Of a stretch of 64,000 nt of DNA, positions 1 through 7,878 are shown one piece after another. Below the pieces are notes generated by a model, which worked only from the letters and a program-made list of their open reading frames with translations, searched no databases and was not told the DNA's origin. The translations under genes were made by a program, and so were the position numbers. Position 1 is the stretch's first letter. Every line of letters starts with the position of its first letter. Origin of the DNA: Arthrobacter sp. UM1 (GTDB lineage: Bacteria; Actinomycetota; Actinomycetes; Actinomycetales; Micrococcaceae); the NCBI RefSeq assembly GCF_020483305.1, contig NZ_JACWAB010000001.1, positions 248,001-312,000 on the forward strand. The letters run 5' to 3'.

Positions 1-582
1 CACCCGGCCCAGGGAGGCGAGCGGCTGCCCGTCATCGCGTCCGCCGCAGACCTCGCGGGCGTCGAGACCGGCGCCGGCGGCTCGGGGCTGGGGACCGGCG
101 GCATGGCCACCAAGATCTCGGCCGCCTCCATCGCGGCGGACTCGGGCGTGAGCGCCCTCGTCACGAGGGCGGGCCTCATCCGGGAGGCCCTCGCGGGCGA
201 CGACGTCGGAACGCTCTTCCCCGCGCGCGGCCCCCGGCAGCCGGTGAGGAAGATGTGGCTCGCGCACCTCGCGGACTCCCACGGCAGCGTCCACGTGGAC
301 GCGGGAGCCGCCCGAGCGCTCGTCGAGGGCCACAAGTCCCTGCTCGCGGCCGGCGTGACCGGCGTCACCGGGGAGTTCGACACCGGGGACCCGGTAGACG
401 TCGTCGGCCCCGAGGGGACGGTGGCCCGGGGGATCGCGGCCTACGAGTCCCGGGAGATCTCCCGCATGATGGGACGGCGGACCCGGGACATCCTCGCCGA
501 GCTGGGCGAGGGCTATGATCGGCCTATCGTGCACGCGGACGACCTCGCCGTCGTCGTCGAGAACCCCGGCGCAAGGAGCTGA
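1..582 (+). CDS. proB: Glutamate 5-kinase, C-terminal part (5' end outside window)
   Basis: First enzyme of proline synthesis: ATP-dependent phosphorylation of glutamate to gamma-glutamyl phosphate in the cytosol. The reading frame is open from base 1, so only the last 193 residues are present. The kinase-domain signature GTGGMATKI is visible, followed by the alpha-helical end of the amino-acid kinase fold. A PUA domain follows, starting near VRKMWLAH and ending in the MMGRRT region. The stop codon lies 2 nt before the proA start, so the two genes of the pathway form an operon. Nothing looks broken; the missing N terminus is a window-edge effect. Confidence 0.95.
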   Translation, partial: HPAQGGERLPVIASAADLAGVETGAGGSGLGTGGMATKISAASIAADSGVSALVTRAGLIREALAGDDVGTLFPARGPRQPVRKMWLAHLADSHGSVHVDAGAARALVEGHKSLLAAGVTGVTGEFDTGDPVDVVGPEGTVARGIAAYESREISRMMGRRTRDILAELGEGYDRPIVHADDLAVVVENPGARS

Positions 583-584
583 GC

Positions 585-1859
585 ATGGCCACGGACACCG
601 AGTCGCAGCTGATCGAGCGGGCGCGGAGGTCCAGGGCCGCGGCCTCCGCCCTCGCGCAGGCGCCGCGCCGCGTCAAGGACGCCGCGCTGGAGTCGGTGGC
701 GCGGGCGGTGGTCGCGGAGGCCGAGCGCATCCTCGCCGCGAATGCCCGGGACGTGGAGCGTGAGGCGGCCGCCGGCATGCCGGAGCCCCTCACCGATCGC
801 CTGAGGCTCACCCGGGAGCGGATCGAGGCGCTGGCGGAGGCCATCGGCGTGGTCGTCGGGCTCGAAGACCCCGTGGGCCGCGTCCGCCAGGGGAAGACCC
901 TGCCCAACGGGCTGAGGCTGCGGCAGGTGAGCGTGCCGCTCGGCGTCGTCGCGTGCGTGTACGAGGCACGGCCGAACGTCACGGTGGACATCGTGGCGCT
1001 GGCCCTCAAGTCCGGCAACTCGGCCATCCTGCGCGGGGGCTCGGCGGCCCGGGAGACCAACACCGTGCTCATCGAGGTGATGCGCGAGGCCGTGGAGGAG
1101 GCGGGGATCCCGGCGGACAGTGTCATCGGGATCGACGACCTGGGGCGGGAGGGCGTCAACGCCCTCCTCGGCGCCCGCGGCCACATCGACCTCCTCATTC
1201 CGCGCGGCGGCAAGGGCCTCATCGAGACGGTGACGCAGAACGCGCGCGTCCCGGTCATCGCCACGGGGGACGGGAACGTGCACATCGTCCTCGACCGCAG
1301 CGCCCGGACGGACGAGGCCGTCTCCGTCCTCCTCAACGCCAAGACCCAGCGCACGGGCGTGTGCAACGCCGTGGAGACGCTCCTTCTGCTCGAGGGGGCT
1401 GAGGCGGCGCCGGCCGTGCTCGAGGCGCTCCTGGAGGCGGGAGTCCGGCTGCATGCGGACGAGCGCGCCCGGGCGCTGCTGGGCGGACGAGGCGACCCAT
1501 CTCAGGTGCTGCCGGCCGCGGAGGCGGACTGGGAGACGGAGTACCTCGACATGGACCTGGCCGTGAAGACCGTGGACACCCTCGACGAGGCGATGGAGCA
1601 CATCGCCCGCTATTCCTCCGGGCACACGGAGGCCATCCTGACGGATTCCGTGGCGAACGCCGAGCGGTTCCAGCGGACCGTGGACTCGTCCACGGTGGTC
1701 GTCAACGCCTCCACGCGCTTCACCGACGGCGGCGAGTTCGGACTCGGCGCGGAGGTGGGGATCTCGACGGCGCGGCTGCACGCGCGCGGGCCCATGGGGG
1801 TGGAAGAGCTGACCACCTCCAAGTGGCTCGTCAACGGGGACGGACACGTCCGCGCCTGA
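585..1859 (+). CDS. proA: Gamma-glutamyl phosphate reductase
   Basis: Second step of proline synthesis: NADPH-dependent reduction of gamma-glutamyl phosphate to glutamate-5-semialdehyde. The protein has 424 residues, normal for ProA, and an aldehyde-dehydrogenase fold. The catalytic cysteine is Cys260 in the motif TGVCNAVETLL; other ProA segments are YEARPNVT, ILRGGSAA and a C-terminal FGLGAEVGIST. The ATG at 585 has a GGAG Shine-Dalgarno inside the end of proB. With proB it supplies proline, including under osmotic stress. No anomalies. Confidence 0.97.
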   Translation: MATDTESQLIERARRSRAAASALAQAPRRVKDAALESVARAVVAEAERILAANARDVEREAAAGMPEPLTDRLRLTRERIEALAEAIGVVVGLEDPVGRVRQGKTLPNGLRLRQVSVPLGVVACVYEARPNVTVDIVALALKSGNSAILRGGSAARETNTVLIEVMREAVEEAGIPADSVIGIDDLGREGVNALLGARGHIDLLIPRGGKGLIETVTQNARVPVIATGDGNVHIVLDRSARTDEAVSVLLNAKTQRTGVCNAVETLLLLEGAEAAPAVLEALLEAGVRLHADERARALLGGRGDPSQVLPAAEADWETEYLDMDLAVKTVDTLDEAMEHIARYSSGHTEAILTDSVANAERFQRTVDSSTVVVNASTRFTDGGEFGLGAEVGISTARLHARGPMGVEELTTSKWLVNGDGHVRA

Positions 1860-1955
1860 CCGCCTCCCGATCCCGCCCGGCCGTGTGAACGGCGCCAGCA
1901 CGCCTCTGCCCGTGTGTCCGGGCCTGCCGCTGGCCCGTTCTCCTCGCCGAGGAAC

Positions 1956-1961
1956 TAGAAT
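1956..1961 (+). promoter_or_regulatory. Possible -10 box before the small membrane protein/nadD group
   Basis: TAGAAT lies about 39 nt before the GTG at 2000, in the 140-nt gap after proA. The same TANNNT form recurs before many genes in this window. No convincing -35 box is visible, so this is a weak call. Confidence 0.3.
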
Positions 1962-1999
1962 GGACACCAACTGATCAGGAACACACCAAGGAGCGCCCA

Positions 2000-2215
2000 G
2001 TGCATTCGGTCCTCAACTCGGTCTTCGTCCTCGGCTCGGAGGGCGGCCACGCCATCCACGGTGACGCCGTGGTCATCGGCGTCATCATCTTCGCCGCGCT
2101 TATGCTCGCCATGTTCGTGACCATGTCCTTCAGCCGCGTGGCCAACCGCCACCCTGAGACGCCGGCTCGCGTTGACCCGCACCGCGTGGTGCACTCCCGC
2201 CAGTCGAAGCACTAG
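2000..2215 (+). CDS. Small single-pass membrane protein, unknown function
   Basis: A 71-residue protein that I cannot assign to a named family. It has a short N-terminal segment, one hydrophobic helix around residues 24-46 (VVIGVIIFAALMLAMFVTMS), and a basic, His/Arg-rich tail of about 25 residues. The GTG start at 2000 is supported by an AAGGAG Shine-Dalgarno at 1988-1993. It stands between proA and nadD, 24 nt before the latter, and could be co-transcribed with nadD. The charge pattern suggests the tail is cytosolic. Confidence 0.75.
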   Translation: MHSVLNSVFVLGSEGGHAIHGDAVVIGVIIFAALMLAMFVTMSFSRVANRHPETPARVDPHRVVHSRQSKH

Positions 2216-2239
2216 CGGCGTCCGCTGGACGCGCCTGAC

Positions 2240-2887
2240 GTGACAGCACTGCAGGAACAGCCCAAGCGCCTGGGGATCATGGGCGGCACGTTCGACCCGA
2301 TCCACCACGGGCACCTCGTGGCTGCCAGCGAGGTCGCGGCGCGGTTCGACCTCGACGAGGTCATCTTCGTCCCCACGGGACGTCCGTGGCAGAAGTCGGA
2401 CCAGTCCGTCACCTCGCCCGAGCACCGGTACCTCATGACCGTGGTGGCCACCGCCTCGAACCCGAGCTTCAAGGTCTCCCGCGTGGACATCGACAGGGAC
2501 GGGCCCACGTACACCGTGGACACGCTCCGTGACCTCGCGGCCCAGTATCCGGAGAGCGAGCTCTTCTTCATCACCGGAGCGGACGCGCTCGCCAAGATCA
2601 TGTCCTGGAAGGACGTGGAGCTGCTCTGGGACCTCGCCACGTTCGTGGGCGTGACCCGGCCGGGGCACGTGCTCTCGGACCAGGGGCTCGAGGGAGTCGA
2701 GCTCCTCGAGATCCCCGCCATGGCCATCAGCTCCACGGACTGCCGCGAGCGGGTCCGTGAAGGACTTCCCGTCTGGTACCTCGTACCGGACGGAGTGGTG
2801 CAGCACATCGCCAAGCACCGCCTGTACGCACAGGACACCGATTCACCGGCGGAGCCGCTTGCCGGCCCCGCAGCCTCGAGTTCTTAG
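2240..2887 (+). CDS. nadD: Nicotinate-nucleotide adenylyltransferase
   Basis: Transfers AMP from ATP to nicotinate mononucleotide to give deamido-NAD in NAD synthesis. The 215-residue protein shows the nucleotidyltransferase signature [11 protein letters not shown] at residues 15-25 and the second signature ISSTDCR near residue 160, both typical of bacterial NadD. The start is GTG at 2240. It begins the conserved actinobacterial order nadD - membrane protein - rsfS - histidine phosphatase; the following gene starts about 12 nt after its stop. Confidence 0.95.
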   Translation: MTALQEQPKRLGIMGGTFDPIHHGHLVAASEVAARFDLDEVIFVPTGRPWQKSDQSVTSPEHRYLMTVVATASNPSFKVSRVDIDRDGPTYTVDTLRDLAAQYPESELFFITGADALAKIMSWKDVELLWDLATFVGVTRPGHVLSDQGLEGVELLEIPAMAISSTDCRERVREGLPVWYLVPDGVVQHIAKHRLYAQDTDSPAEPLAGPAASSS

Positions 2888-2899
2888 GGGATGACGAGC

Positions 2900-4048
2900 A
2901 TGTCGAGCAACGACGAGTCCAGCACGCAGCGGCCCCGCCGCGCCCGCCGGGCCGCCGTCCGTCCGGACGAGCAGGCCGCTGGCGCGCCCGCCGCGCGCAA
3001 AGGGGCCCGCCGGAGCGCCGGTGCCGGGGGAACCGGTGCGGAGGCCGCTCGTTCCGCGTCGGCCCGCCCCGAGGCAGAGACCGTTGTGACGGCCACGGAC
3101 GCCCCCGCCGTCTCCGCAGAGAACGCGGCCCCGGCCGGGGGCTCGAGCGCTGTGAGCCGCTCTTCGTCCGAGATGCGGTCCGCCTCCGCGGACACGGCTT
3201 CGGCTTCTGCGCCGACGGCGTCTGCAGCCAGTTCTGTGCGCGATGCCGGGTGGAGCGGGTTCAAGGCCTCGCGCCGTCGTCGTGAAGAGCAGGAGGGCCG
3301 GGCCGAGCGGGGAGCGAAGCCCGGGGAGAGCGCAGCCCGGGAGCAGCGCGAGGCGCCCTCGGCGCCGGCCGCGGACCGCTCGAAGCTCGACGCCGCGTGG
3401 AAGGACCCGAATCCGCAGACGGGACGCCTCTCCTCGCTGGCCGCTCCGGGATCCGGGACGGAAGGCACGGAGCAGGACGCCGCCGTGCAGCAGGCCGAGG
3501 CGGACCGCCGGCATGCCGAGACGCCGGGCGGAACCAGCAATCTGGCCATGGTCACGCCGTTGGACTTCGAGAAGCGCGAGGACGGCTCGCGCGGGGCCAT
3601 GAAGGCTCCGCCCACCACGAGCATCTCCGTGGTGAGCCGCCCGGCCGATGGAGCCGGCCCTGCGCAGGGCGCCCCGGTTGCTGGCTCCGTGTCTGCGCCG
3701 TCGCCCGCGGCGTCGGGCGAAGGCCAGTCTCCGGCTGACGCGGACTCCTCTGCCGCCCCCGCCGGTGCGGACGCGCATGACGGCCTGGCGCAGGAGCGCT
3801 CCGAGGCGGAGGCCGCGCGCACCCGTTCCGGGGAGACGTCCGAGGCGGAGGCCGCCGCCGCGGAGACGCCCACGGATGCTCTCAAGCCGCCGCACGAGCC
3901 TGTGCGCGCGGGCGACTCGAATGGACTGGATCCCCTCGACCCCTCCGACCGCACCGGCCGGGGCAAGCGCTTCGGCGTGGAGATCGCCCTGCTCGCCGGC
4001 GGCGTCGCCTCGCTGGGCGCCGCCATCATCGTCTTCCTCAACCGCTGA
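2900..4048 (+). CDS. Ala/Ser/Glu-rich, largely disordered protein with C-terminal membrane anchor
   Basis: I recognise no catalytic domain. About the first 355 residues are low-complexity, rich in Ala, Ser, Glu, Pro and Arg, with Arg/Lys clusters at the N terminus (RPRRARRAAVR). The last 25 residues form one hydrophobic helix (IALLAGGVASLGAAIIVFLNR region) that ends at the C terminus, so this looks like a tail-anchored protein with a long cytosolic arm. I prefer ATG 2900 over ATG 2891, because the AGGGG at 2886-2890 abuts 2891 but lies 9 nt before 2900. It stands between nadD and rsfS, so it is probably in that operon. It could be a cell-envelope or division scaffold, but the sequence does not show which. 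Confidence 0.75.
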   Translation: MSSNDESSTQRPRRARRAAVRPDEQAAGAPAARKGARRSAGAGGTGAEAARSASARPEAETVVTATDAPAVSAENAAPAGGSSAVSRSSSEMRSASADTASASAPTASAASSVRDAGWSGFKASRRRREEQEGRAERGAKPGESAAREQREAPSAPAADRSKLDAAWKDPNPQTGRLSSLAAPGSGTEGTEQDAAVQQAEADRRHAETPGGTSNLAMVTPLDFEKREDGSRGAMKAPPTTSISVVSRPADGAGPAQGAPVAGSVSAPSPAASGEGQSPADADSSAAPAGADAHDGLAQERSEAEAARTRSGETSEAEAAAAETPTDALKPPHEPVRAGDSNGLDPLDPSDRTGRGKRFGVEIALLAGGVASLGAAIIVFLNR

Positions 4049-4074
4049 ACCACCCGAGACCATCAAGGAGCCCT

Positions 4075-4497
4075 GTGGCACTTCCCGCCAACACCCGCGA
4101 GGCCGTTCTCACGGCCGCTCGCGCCGCTGAGGAAAAGCTCGCAACCGACATCCGCGCGTTCGACGTGCACGAGACCGTGGGCCTCGCCGACGCGTACTTC
4201 GTGGCCACGGGAGAGACCGAGCGGCAGGTCAACGCGATCGTCGACTCGGTGGAGGAGGCTCTCAGCACGGAGCACGGCCTGAAGCCGGTGCGTCGCGAGG
4301 GCCGGGCGCAGGGCCGCTGGGTCCTCCTCGACTTCGGGGACATCGTCATCCACGTCCAGCACGGCGAGGACCGCGAGTACTACGCGCTCGACCGCCTCTG
4401 GATGGACTCCCCGGCTGTGGACCTCTCCGAGGCTCTTTCCTCGTCGCGTGGCGGCTCCAGCGCCGTGGACCCGAGCACGGCCGGGCTCGACGCCTAG
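4075..4497 (+). CDS. rsfS: Ribosomal silencing factor RsfS
   Basis: Binds protein uL14 of the 50S subunit and blocks subunit joining when nutrients are short. The 140-residue protein has the DUF143/Iojap pattern: an N-terminal helix with DIRAFDVHET, then YFVATGETERQVNAIVDSVEE, and the core WVLLDFGDIVIHVQH followed by YYALDRLW. The GTG start at 4075 follows AAGGAG at 4065-4070. The roughly 30-residue tail after LDRLW is Ser-rich and longer than in the minimal family. The histidine phosphatase gene starts 8 nt downstream, as in many actinobacteria. Confidence 0.95.
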   Translation: MALPANTREAVLTAARAAEEKLATDIRAFDVHETVGLADAYFVATGETERQVNAIVDSVEEALSTEHGLKPVRREGRAQGRWVLLDFGDIVIHVQHGEDREYYALDRLWMDSPAVDLSEALSSSRGGSSAVDPSTAGLDA

Positions 4498-4505
4498 GAG
4501 CAGCC

Positions 4506-5282
4506 GTGGGCCGTCTCACCGAACCCCGCCGCGCCGCCCGCCGGCTCGTGCTCATGCGGCACGGCCAGACCGACTGGAACGCCCAGTTCCGTTTCCAGGG
4601 GCGCACGGACATCCCGCTCAACGCCGAGGGCCGCGCCCAGGCTCAGGCGGCCGCGCCGTTCGTGGCGGCGTACCGTCCGAGCCGGATCGTGGCCTCTCCG
4701 CTCGAACGGGCCCTCGTGACGGCGCAGGCCGTGGGGGAGCGCGCCGGTCTCGCAGTGGAGACCGATGCGAGGTTCCAGGAGACGTTCCTCGGCGAGTGGG
4801 AGGGAATGGTCAACGACGACGTCGTGGCCCAGGACCCCACCGGCGTGGCGCGCTGGCGCGCGGGTGAGCCGGGCTTCCGTGCGGGCAGGACGGGCGAGTC
4901 CAAGCTGGACGTGGCGCGACGGGCCTCTGAGGGCCTCGAGGAGATCATGCGCACGGCGGAGCCCGGATCGACGACGCTCGTGGTCATGCACGGCGGAGCG
5001 GCGGCGGCCCTGATCGGTGCCCTCATGCACCTGGATCCGCGCGACTGGCCGCGGTTCCAGGGGCTCGGCAACTGCGCCTGGAGCGTCCTCAAGGAGGACC
5101 TTGCGGGCGTCAACCGCTCCGAGATCTTCGAGCGCGGAGCGGCCGGCGTCGGCGACGTCCCGCAGCAGCGCCGCGAGGCGTCCGAGGGCGAGACAGCCGG
5201 CTTCGCGGACATCTCCTGGCGGCTCGAGCACCACAACCTCGACGCAGGACTCCTCGATTTTGCAGGCCGCGGATCCGTGTAG
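4506..5282 (+). CDS. Histidine phosphatase family protein (phosphoglycerate-mutase-like)
   Basis: A 258-residue member of the branch-1 histidine phosphatases. The catalytic RHG is at residues 18-20 (LMRHGQTDWN) and the second catalytic histidine is His162 in VVMHGG; SPLERALVTAQA carries the usual acid residue. The core family fold ends near residue 195; a C-terminal extension of about 60 residues follows. The substrate cannot be read from sequence; phosphoglycerate mutase, a glucosyl-3-phosphoglycerate-type phosphatase or a nucleotide phosphatase are all possible. The GTG at 4506 has AGGAG at 4497-4501, overlapping the rsfS stop region. The promoter of the downstream tRNA lies inside its last codons. 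Confidence 0.88.
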   Translation: MGRLTEPRRAARRLVLMRHGQTDWNAQFRFQGRTDIPLNAEGRAQAQAAAPFVAAYRPSRIVASPLERALVTAQAVGERAGLAVETDARFQETFLGEWEGMVNDDVVAQDPTGVARWRAGEPGFRAGRTGESKLDVARRASEGLEEIMRTAEPGSTTLVVMHGGAAAALIGALMHLDPRDWPRFQGLGNCAWSVLKEDLAGVNRSEIFERGAAGVGDVPQQRREASEGETAGFADISWRLEHHNLDAGLLDFAGRGSV

Positions 5283-5288
5283 TAAGCT
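5260..5288 (+). promoter_or_regulatory. Promoter of tRNA-Ala(GGC)
   Basis: TTGCAG at 5260-5265 and TAAGCT at 5283-5288 are separated by exactly 17 nt. Transcription would start near 5295, about 39 nt before the mature tRNA. The -35 box lies inside the end of the preceding phosphatase gene. Confidence 0.6.
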
Positions 5289-5333
5289 AATGGAGTTGCC
5301 GCGGCGAGGGCCGGGGAAACGGAAAGTGAATAC

Positions 5334-5406
5334 GGGGGTATGGCGCAGTTGGTAGCGCGTCTGCATGGCATGCAGAAGGTCACGGGTTCGAATCCCGTTA
5401 CCTCCA
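5334..5406 (+). tRNA. tRNA-Ala (anticodon GGC)
   Basis: The 73-nt sequence folds as a cloverleaf. The acceptor arms GGGGGTA and TACCTCC pair with one G-T; the anticodon stem TCTGC/GCAGA encloses the loop ATGGCAT, giving anticodon GGC; the T-loop contains GGTTCGAAT. The discriminator base is A and CCA is not encoded. It reads GCC and GCU codons, and GCC is very frequent in these genes. A strong terminator follows directly. Confidence 0.95.
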
Positions 5407-5413
5407 CAGAGTG

Positions 5414-5445
5414 AAGGGCCGCACCCGAGAGGGTGCGGCCCTTTT
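5414..5445 (+). terminator. Intrinsic terminator of tRNA-Ala(GGC)
   Basis: Arms AAGGGCCGCACCC (5414-5426) and GGGTGCGGCCCTT (5431-5443) enclose a GAGA tetraloop, followed by a T run. It lies 8 nt after the tRNA. Confidence 0.9.
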
Positions 5446-5549
5446 GTCTGCCGTCCGCGGATCGCCTGGGTTCTCCGGATCGTCGTTCAGGCGCGGAAAA
5501 GGCCGGGCCCAGGCGCTGCGCCCGGACCCGGCCCCCAGAACAGTGCGGC

Positions 5550-6731
5550 TTAGGAGTTCTTGCCGTCGTTCTCCGGCTCGTCCGCGTAGGAGTGCGCGCC
5601 GGTTCCGCTGTACCTGCCGCCCTGGGTGATGACGTATTCGGGGCGGATCTCCGTTCCCTCGAACCAGCTCTCCAGGATCTCGCGGGTGCCGGCCGCGTAG
5701 CGCGCCTGGCCGGAGAGCGTGGCGCCCGAGGTGTGCGGCGTCATGGCGTTGTGGACCATGGACCGCCACGGGTGGTCCGCCGGCGCCGGCTGGGGCTCCC
5801 AGACGTCGCCTGCGTAACCCGCGAGCTGACCGGAGTCCAGCGCGCGCACAATGGCGTCGCGGTCCGCGATGGCGCCGCGGGCCGGGTTGACGATGTAGGC
5901 GCCGCGCTTCATGGTGCCGAGGAGCTCGTCGTTGAGGAGACCGCGGGTCTCGTCGGTCAGCGGGGCGTGGACGCAGAGGACGTCAATGTCCTTGACGAGC
6001 TCGTGGATGCTCTCCTTGTACTCGAGGCCGAGCTTCTCCTCGTACTCGCCCGGCAGACGGAAGCGGTCCGTGTAGCTGAGCTTGACGTCGAACGGGGCGA
6101 GGCGTTCCATCACGGCGCGGCCGATGCGGCCTGCCGCGAAGACTCCTACGCGCATGCCCTCGAGGTCGTAGGAGCGGGTGACCGCGTCCGCGATGTTCCA
6201 GGCGCCCGCCACGGACAGACGGTGCTGGGCTACGAAGTCGCGGACGAGGACGAGCACCTGCATGACGGTGTGCTCTGCCACGCCGATGCTGTTGGAGTAG
6301 GTGACCTCGGCCACGGTGATGCCCTTGGCGTTGGCGGCGTTGAGATCAGTGTGGTCGGACCCGATGCCCGCGGTGACGACGAGCTTCAGCTTCTTCGCCT
6401 TCTCGATGAGATCCGCGGTGAGGTAGGCGGGCCAGAAGGGCTGGGAGATGACGATGTCAGCGTCGGGCAGCTCTCGCTCGAAGACCGAGTCCGGGCCGTT
6501 CTTGTCACTCGTCACCACAACGGTGTGGCCCTCCGCCTCCAGCCAGTCCTTGAGGCCGAGGTTGCCGGAGACGCAGCCGAGCAGGGTGCCGGGCGTGAAG
6601 CCGAGCGCCTTCGGCGTGGGGAGGGTGTCGCCGTTGGGGTATGCCGTGATCTCGGGGAGACCGGTGCGAGCGTAGTTGGGCGGGTAGCCGCCCACGGGAT
6701 CGGGGAACAGAACGATCAGGATCTTGGCCAC
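5550..6731 (-). CDS. fdh: NAD-dependent formate dehydrogenase
   Basis: Oxidises formate to CO2 with reduction of NAD+. The metal-free, D-2-hydroxyacid-dehydrogenase-fold enzyme has 393 residues, as in methylotroph and Pseudomonas FDH. Active-site residues are all visible: Asn147 (SNSIG), Arg285 (VNPAR), Gln314 (WEPQ) and His333 (TPHTSG). The Rossmann motif is GVFAAGRIG, and Asp222 after the second strand indicates NAD rather than NADP. The start is GTG at 6731 with CTAGGAGG just upstream. It is divergent from a LysR gene across 127 nt. With the mycothiol-dependent formaldehyde dehydrogenase at 28928-30022 it would complete formaldehyde oxidation. Confidence 0.95.
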   Translation of the reverse strand: MAKILIVLFPDPVGGYPPNYARTGLPEITAYPNGDTLPTPKALGFTPGTLLGCVSGNLGLKDWLEAEGHTVVVTSDKNGPDSVFERELPDADIVISQPFWPAYLTADLIEKAKKLKLVVTAGIGSDHTDLNAANAKGITVAEVTYSNSIGVAEHTVMQVLVLVRDFVAQHRLSVAGAWNIADAVTRSYDLEGMRVGVFAAGRIGRAVMERLAPFDVKLSYTDRFRLPGEYEEKLGLEYKESIHELVKDIDVLCVHAPLTDETRGLLNDELLGTMKRGAYIVNPARGAIADRDAIVRALDSGQLAGYAGDVWEPQPAPADHPWRSMVHNAMTPHTSGATLSGQARYAAGTREILESWFEGTEIRPEYVITQGGRYSGTGAHSYADEPENDGKNS

Positions 6732-6802
6732 AATTCCTCCTAGGGATGAGAAGCCCGGACGGATGTCCTTGCTCTTTCAGCCTAGGAAGGCACGGTCCGG
6801 GC

Positions 6803-6834
6803 GACAACGAACATCAGGTTGTCGTGACACAACC
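6803..6834. promoter_or_regulatory. Overlapping inverted repeats in the fdh/lysR divergent region
   Basis: GACAAC (6803-6808) pairs with GTTGTC (6818-6823), and GGTTGT (6817-6822) pairs with ACAACC (6829-6834). The right half of the first dyad is the left half of the second. Such dyads between divergent genes are typical LysR-type operators; binding by the adjacent regulator is inferred. Confidence 0.5.
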
Positions 6835-6846
6835 GAGCATTGTGGC

Positions 6847-6852
6847 TAGTGT
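6847..6852 (+). promoter_or_regulatory. -10 box of a probable leaderless promoter for the LysR gene
   Basis: TAGTGT ends 6 nt before the ATG at 6859, so transcription should start at or next to the start codon. No Shine-Dalgarno is present. The inverted repeats lie just upstream, where they could influence this promoter. Confidence 0.45.
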
Positions 6853-6858
6853 GGTGGC

Positions 6859-7815
6859 ATGTTCAGCCGGGAGCTTCCAGACCTCCGCGCCCTTGAGCTG
6901 CTCGAGGCAGTGGCCCGGACCGGTTCGATCACTCTGGCGGCGGGAGAGCTCGGTGTCAGTCAGCAGGCCGCCTCGCACCGCCTGCGACGCCTCGAGGCGA
7001 GGCTCGGCCGGGAGCTCGTCACGCGAGCCTCGCGCTCCTCGCATCTGACGGGCGACGGCGCGGCGGTCCTCACGCTCGCCCGGCCTGCCCTCGCAGCGGC
7101 GGAGGCGTTGGACCAGGGGCTGGAGCAGTTCCTCTCGGCCGAGCAGGAGCTGCGCATCGCGGCGAGTCTCACCATCGGAGAGTACTTCCTGCCCGCCTGG
7201 ATCATGGAGTACGCCCACGAAGGGCACGACGCACGGCGGATCCGCTCCATCGCCATCAACACGCGTGAGGTCACTCGACTCGTCGCGGACGAGGAGGTGC
7301 AGCTCGGGTTCGTCGAGGGGAGCGCACCGCCGCGGGGACTTCCCTATGCGTTCCTCGCGGACGACGAGCTCGGCGTGTACGTGCACCCGAGGCATCCTTG
7401 GGCGCGCCGCGGCCGGATCAGCGCGTGGACACTGGCGGGGACGGGGCTGGCGACTCGCGAGGACGGCTCGGGCTGCCGGGCTGTGGTGAGAAGCGCCCTC
7501 GCAGGCCACGGGGTGGAAAAGGAACAGATCGCACCACCGGCGCTTGAGCTCCCGAGCAACATCGCGGTGCTCGAGGCAGCCGCGGCGGAGATGGCGCCCG
7601 CTGTGGTGAGCACTCGGGCCGCGGCGCACTATGCGAACGGCGGCCGTCTCGTCCGAGTCCGGGTGGAGAAGGTGGAGTTCCACCGACAGCTGGGGGCCGT
7701 CTGGAGGCGGGGCGCCAACCCGCCAGGCGCCGAGGCGCAGGCCCTCCTCGCAGCGGCCCGGCGACACGAGGGAGGATCTGCCCCGAACGGCGCAGCCCGG
7801 ACGCCGTTGGCCTGA
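6859..7815 (+). CDS. LysR-family transcriptional regulator (probable fdh regulator)
   Basis: A 318-residue LysR-type regulator. The N-terminal winged helix-turn-helix spans about residues 5-65 (LELLEAVARTGSITLAAGEL, then VSQQAASHRLRRLEARLG). A periplasmic-binding-like effector domain follows from about residue 90; its effector is unknown. The gene is divergent from formate dehydrogenase, and the shared 127-nt gap holds inverted repeats, so control of fdh and of itself is the obvious guess. The C-terminal 20 residues are poorly conserved in character. The gene converges with the DUF1445 gene, 63 nt away. Confidence 0.9.
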   Translation: MFSRELPDLRALELLEAVARTGSITLAAGELGVSQQAASHRLRRLEARLGRELVTRASRSSHLTGDGAAVLTLARPALAAAEALDQGLEQFLSAEQELRIAASLTIGEYFLPAWIMEYAHEGHDARRIRSIAINTREVTRLVADEEVQLGFVEGSAPPRGLPYAFLADDELGVYVHPRHPWARRGRISAWTLAGTGLATREDGSGCRAVVRSALAGHGVEKEQIAPPALELPSNIAVLEAAAAEMAPAVVSTRAAAHYANGGRLVRVRVEKVEFHRQLGAVWRRGANPPGAEAQALLAAARRHEGGSAPNGAARTPLA

Positions 7816-7878
7816 AAACGGCCCGAGCGGCGCTCACGCTGGAGACCCTGCGCCGCGTGTGGGCCGCAGCGTGGCCGT

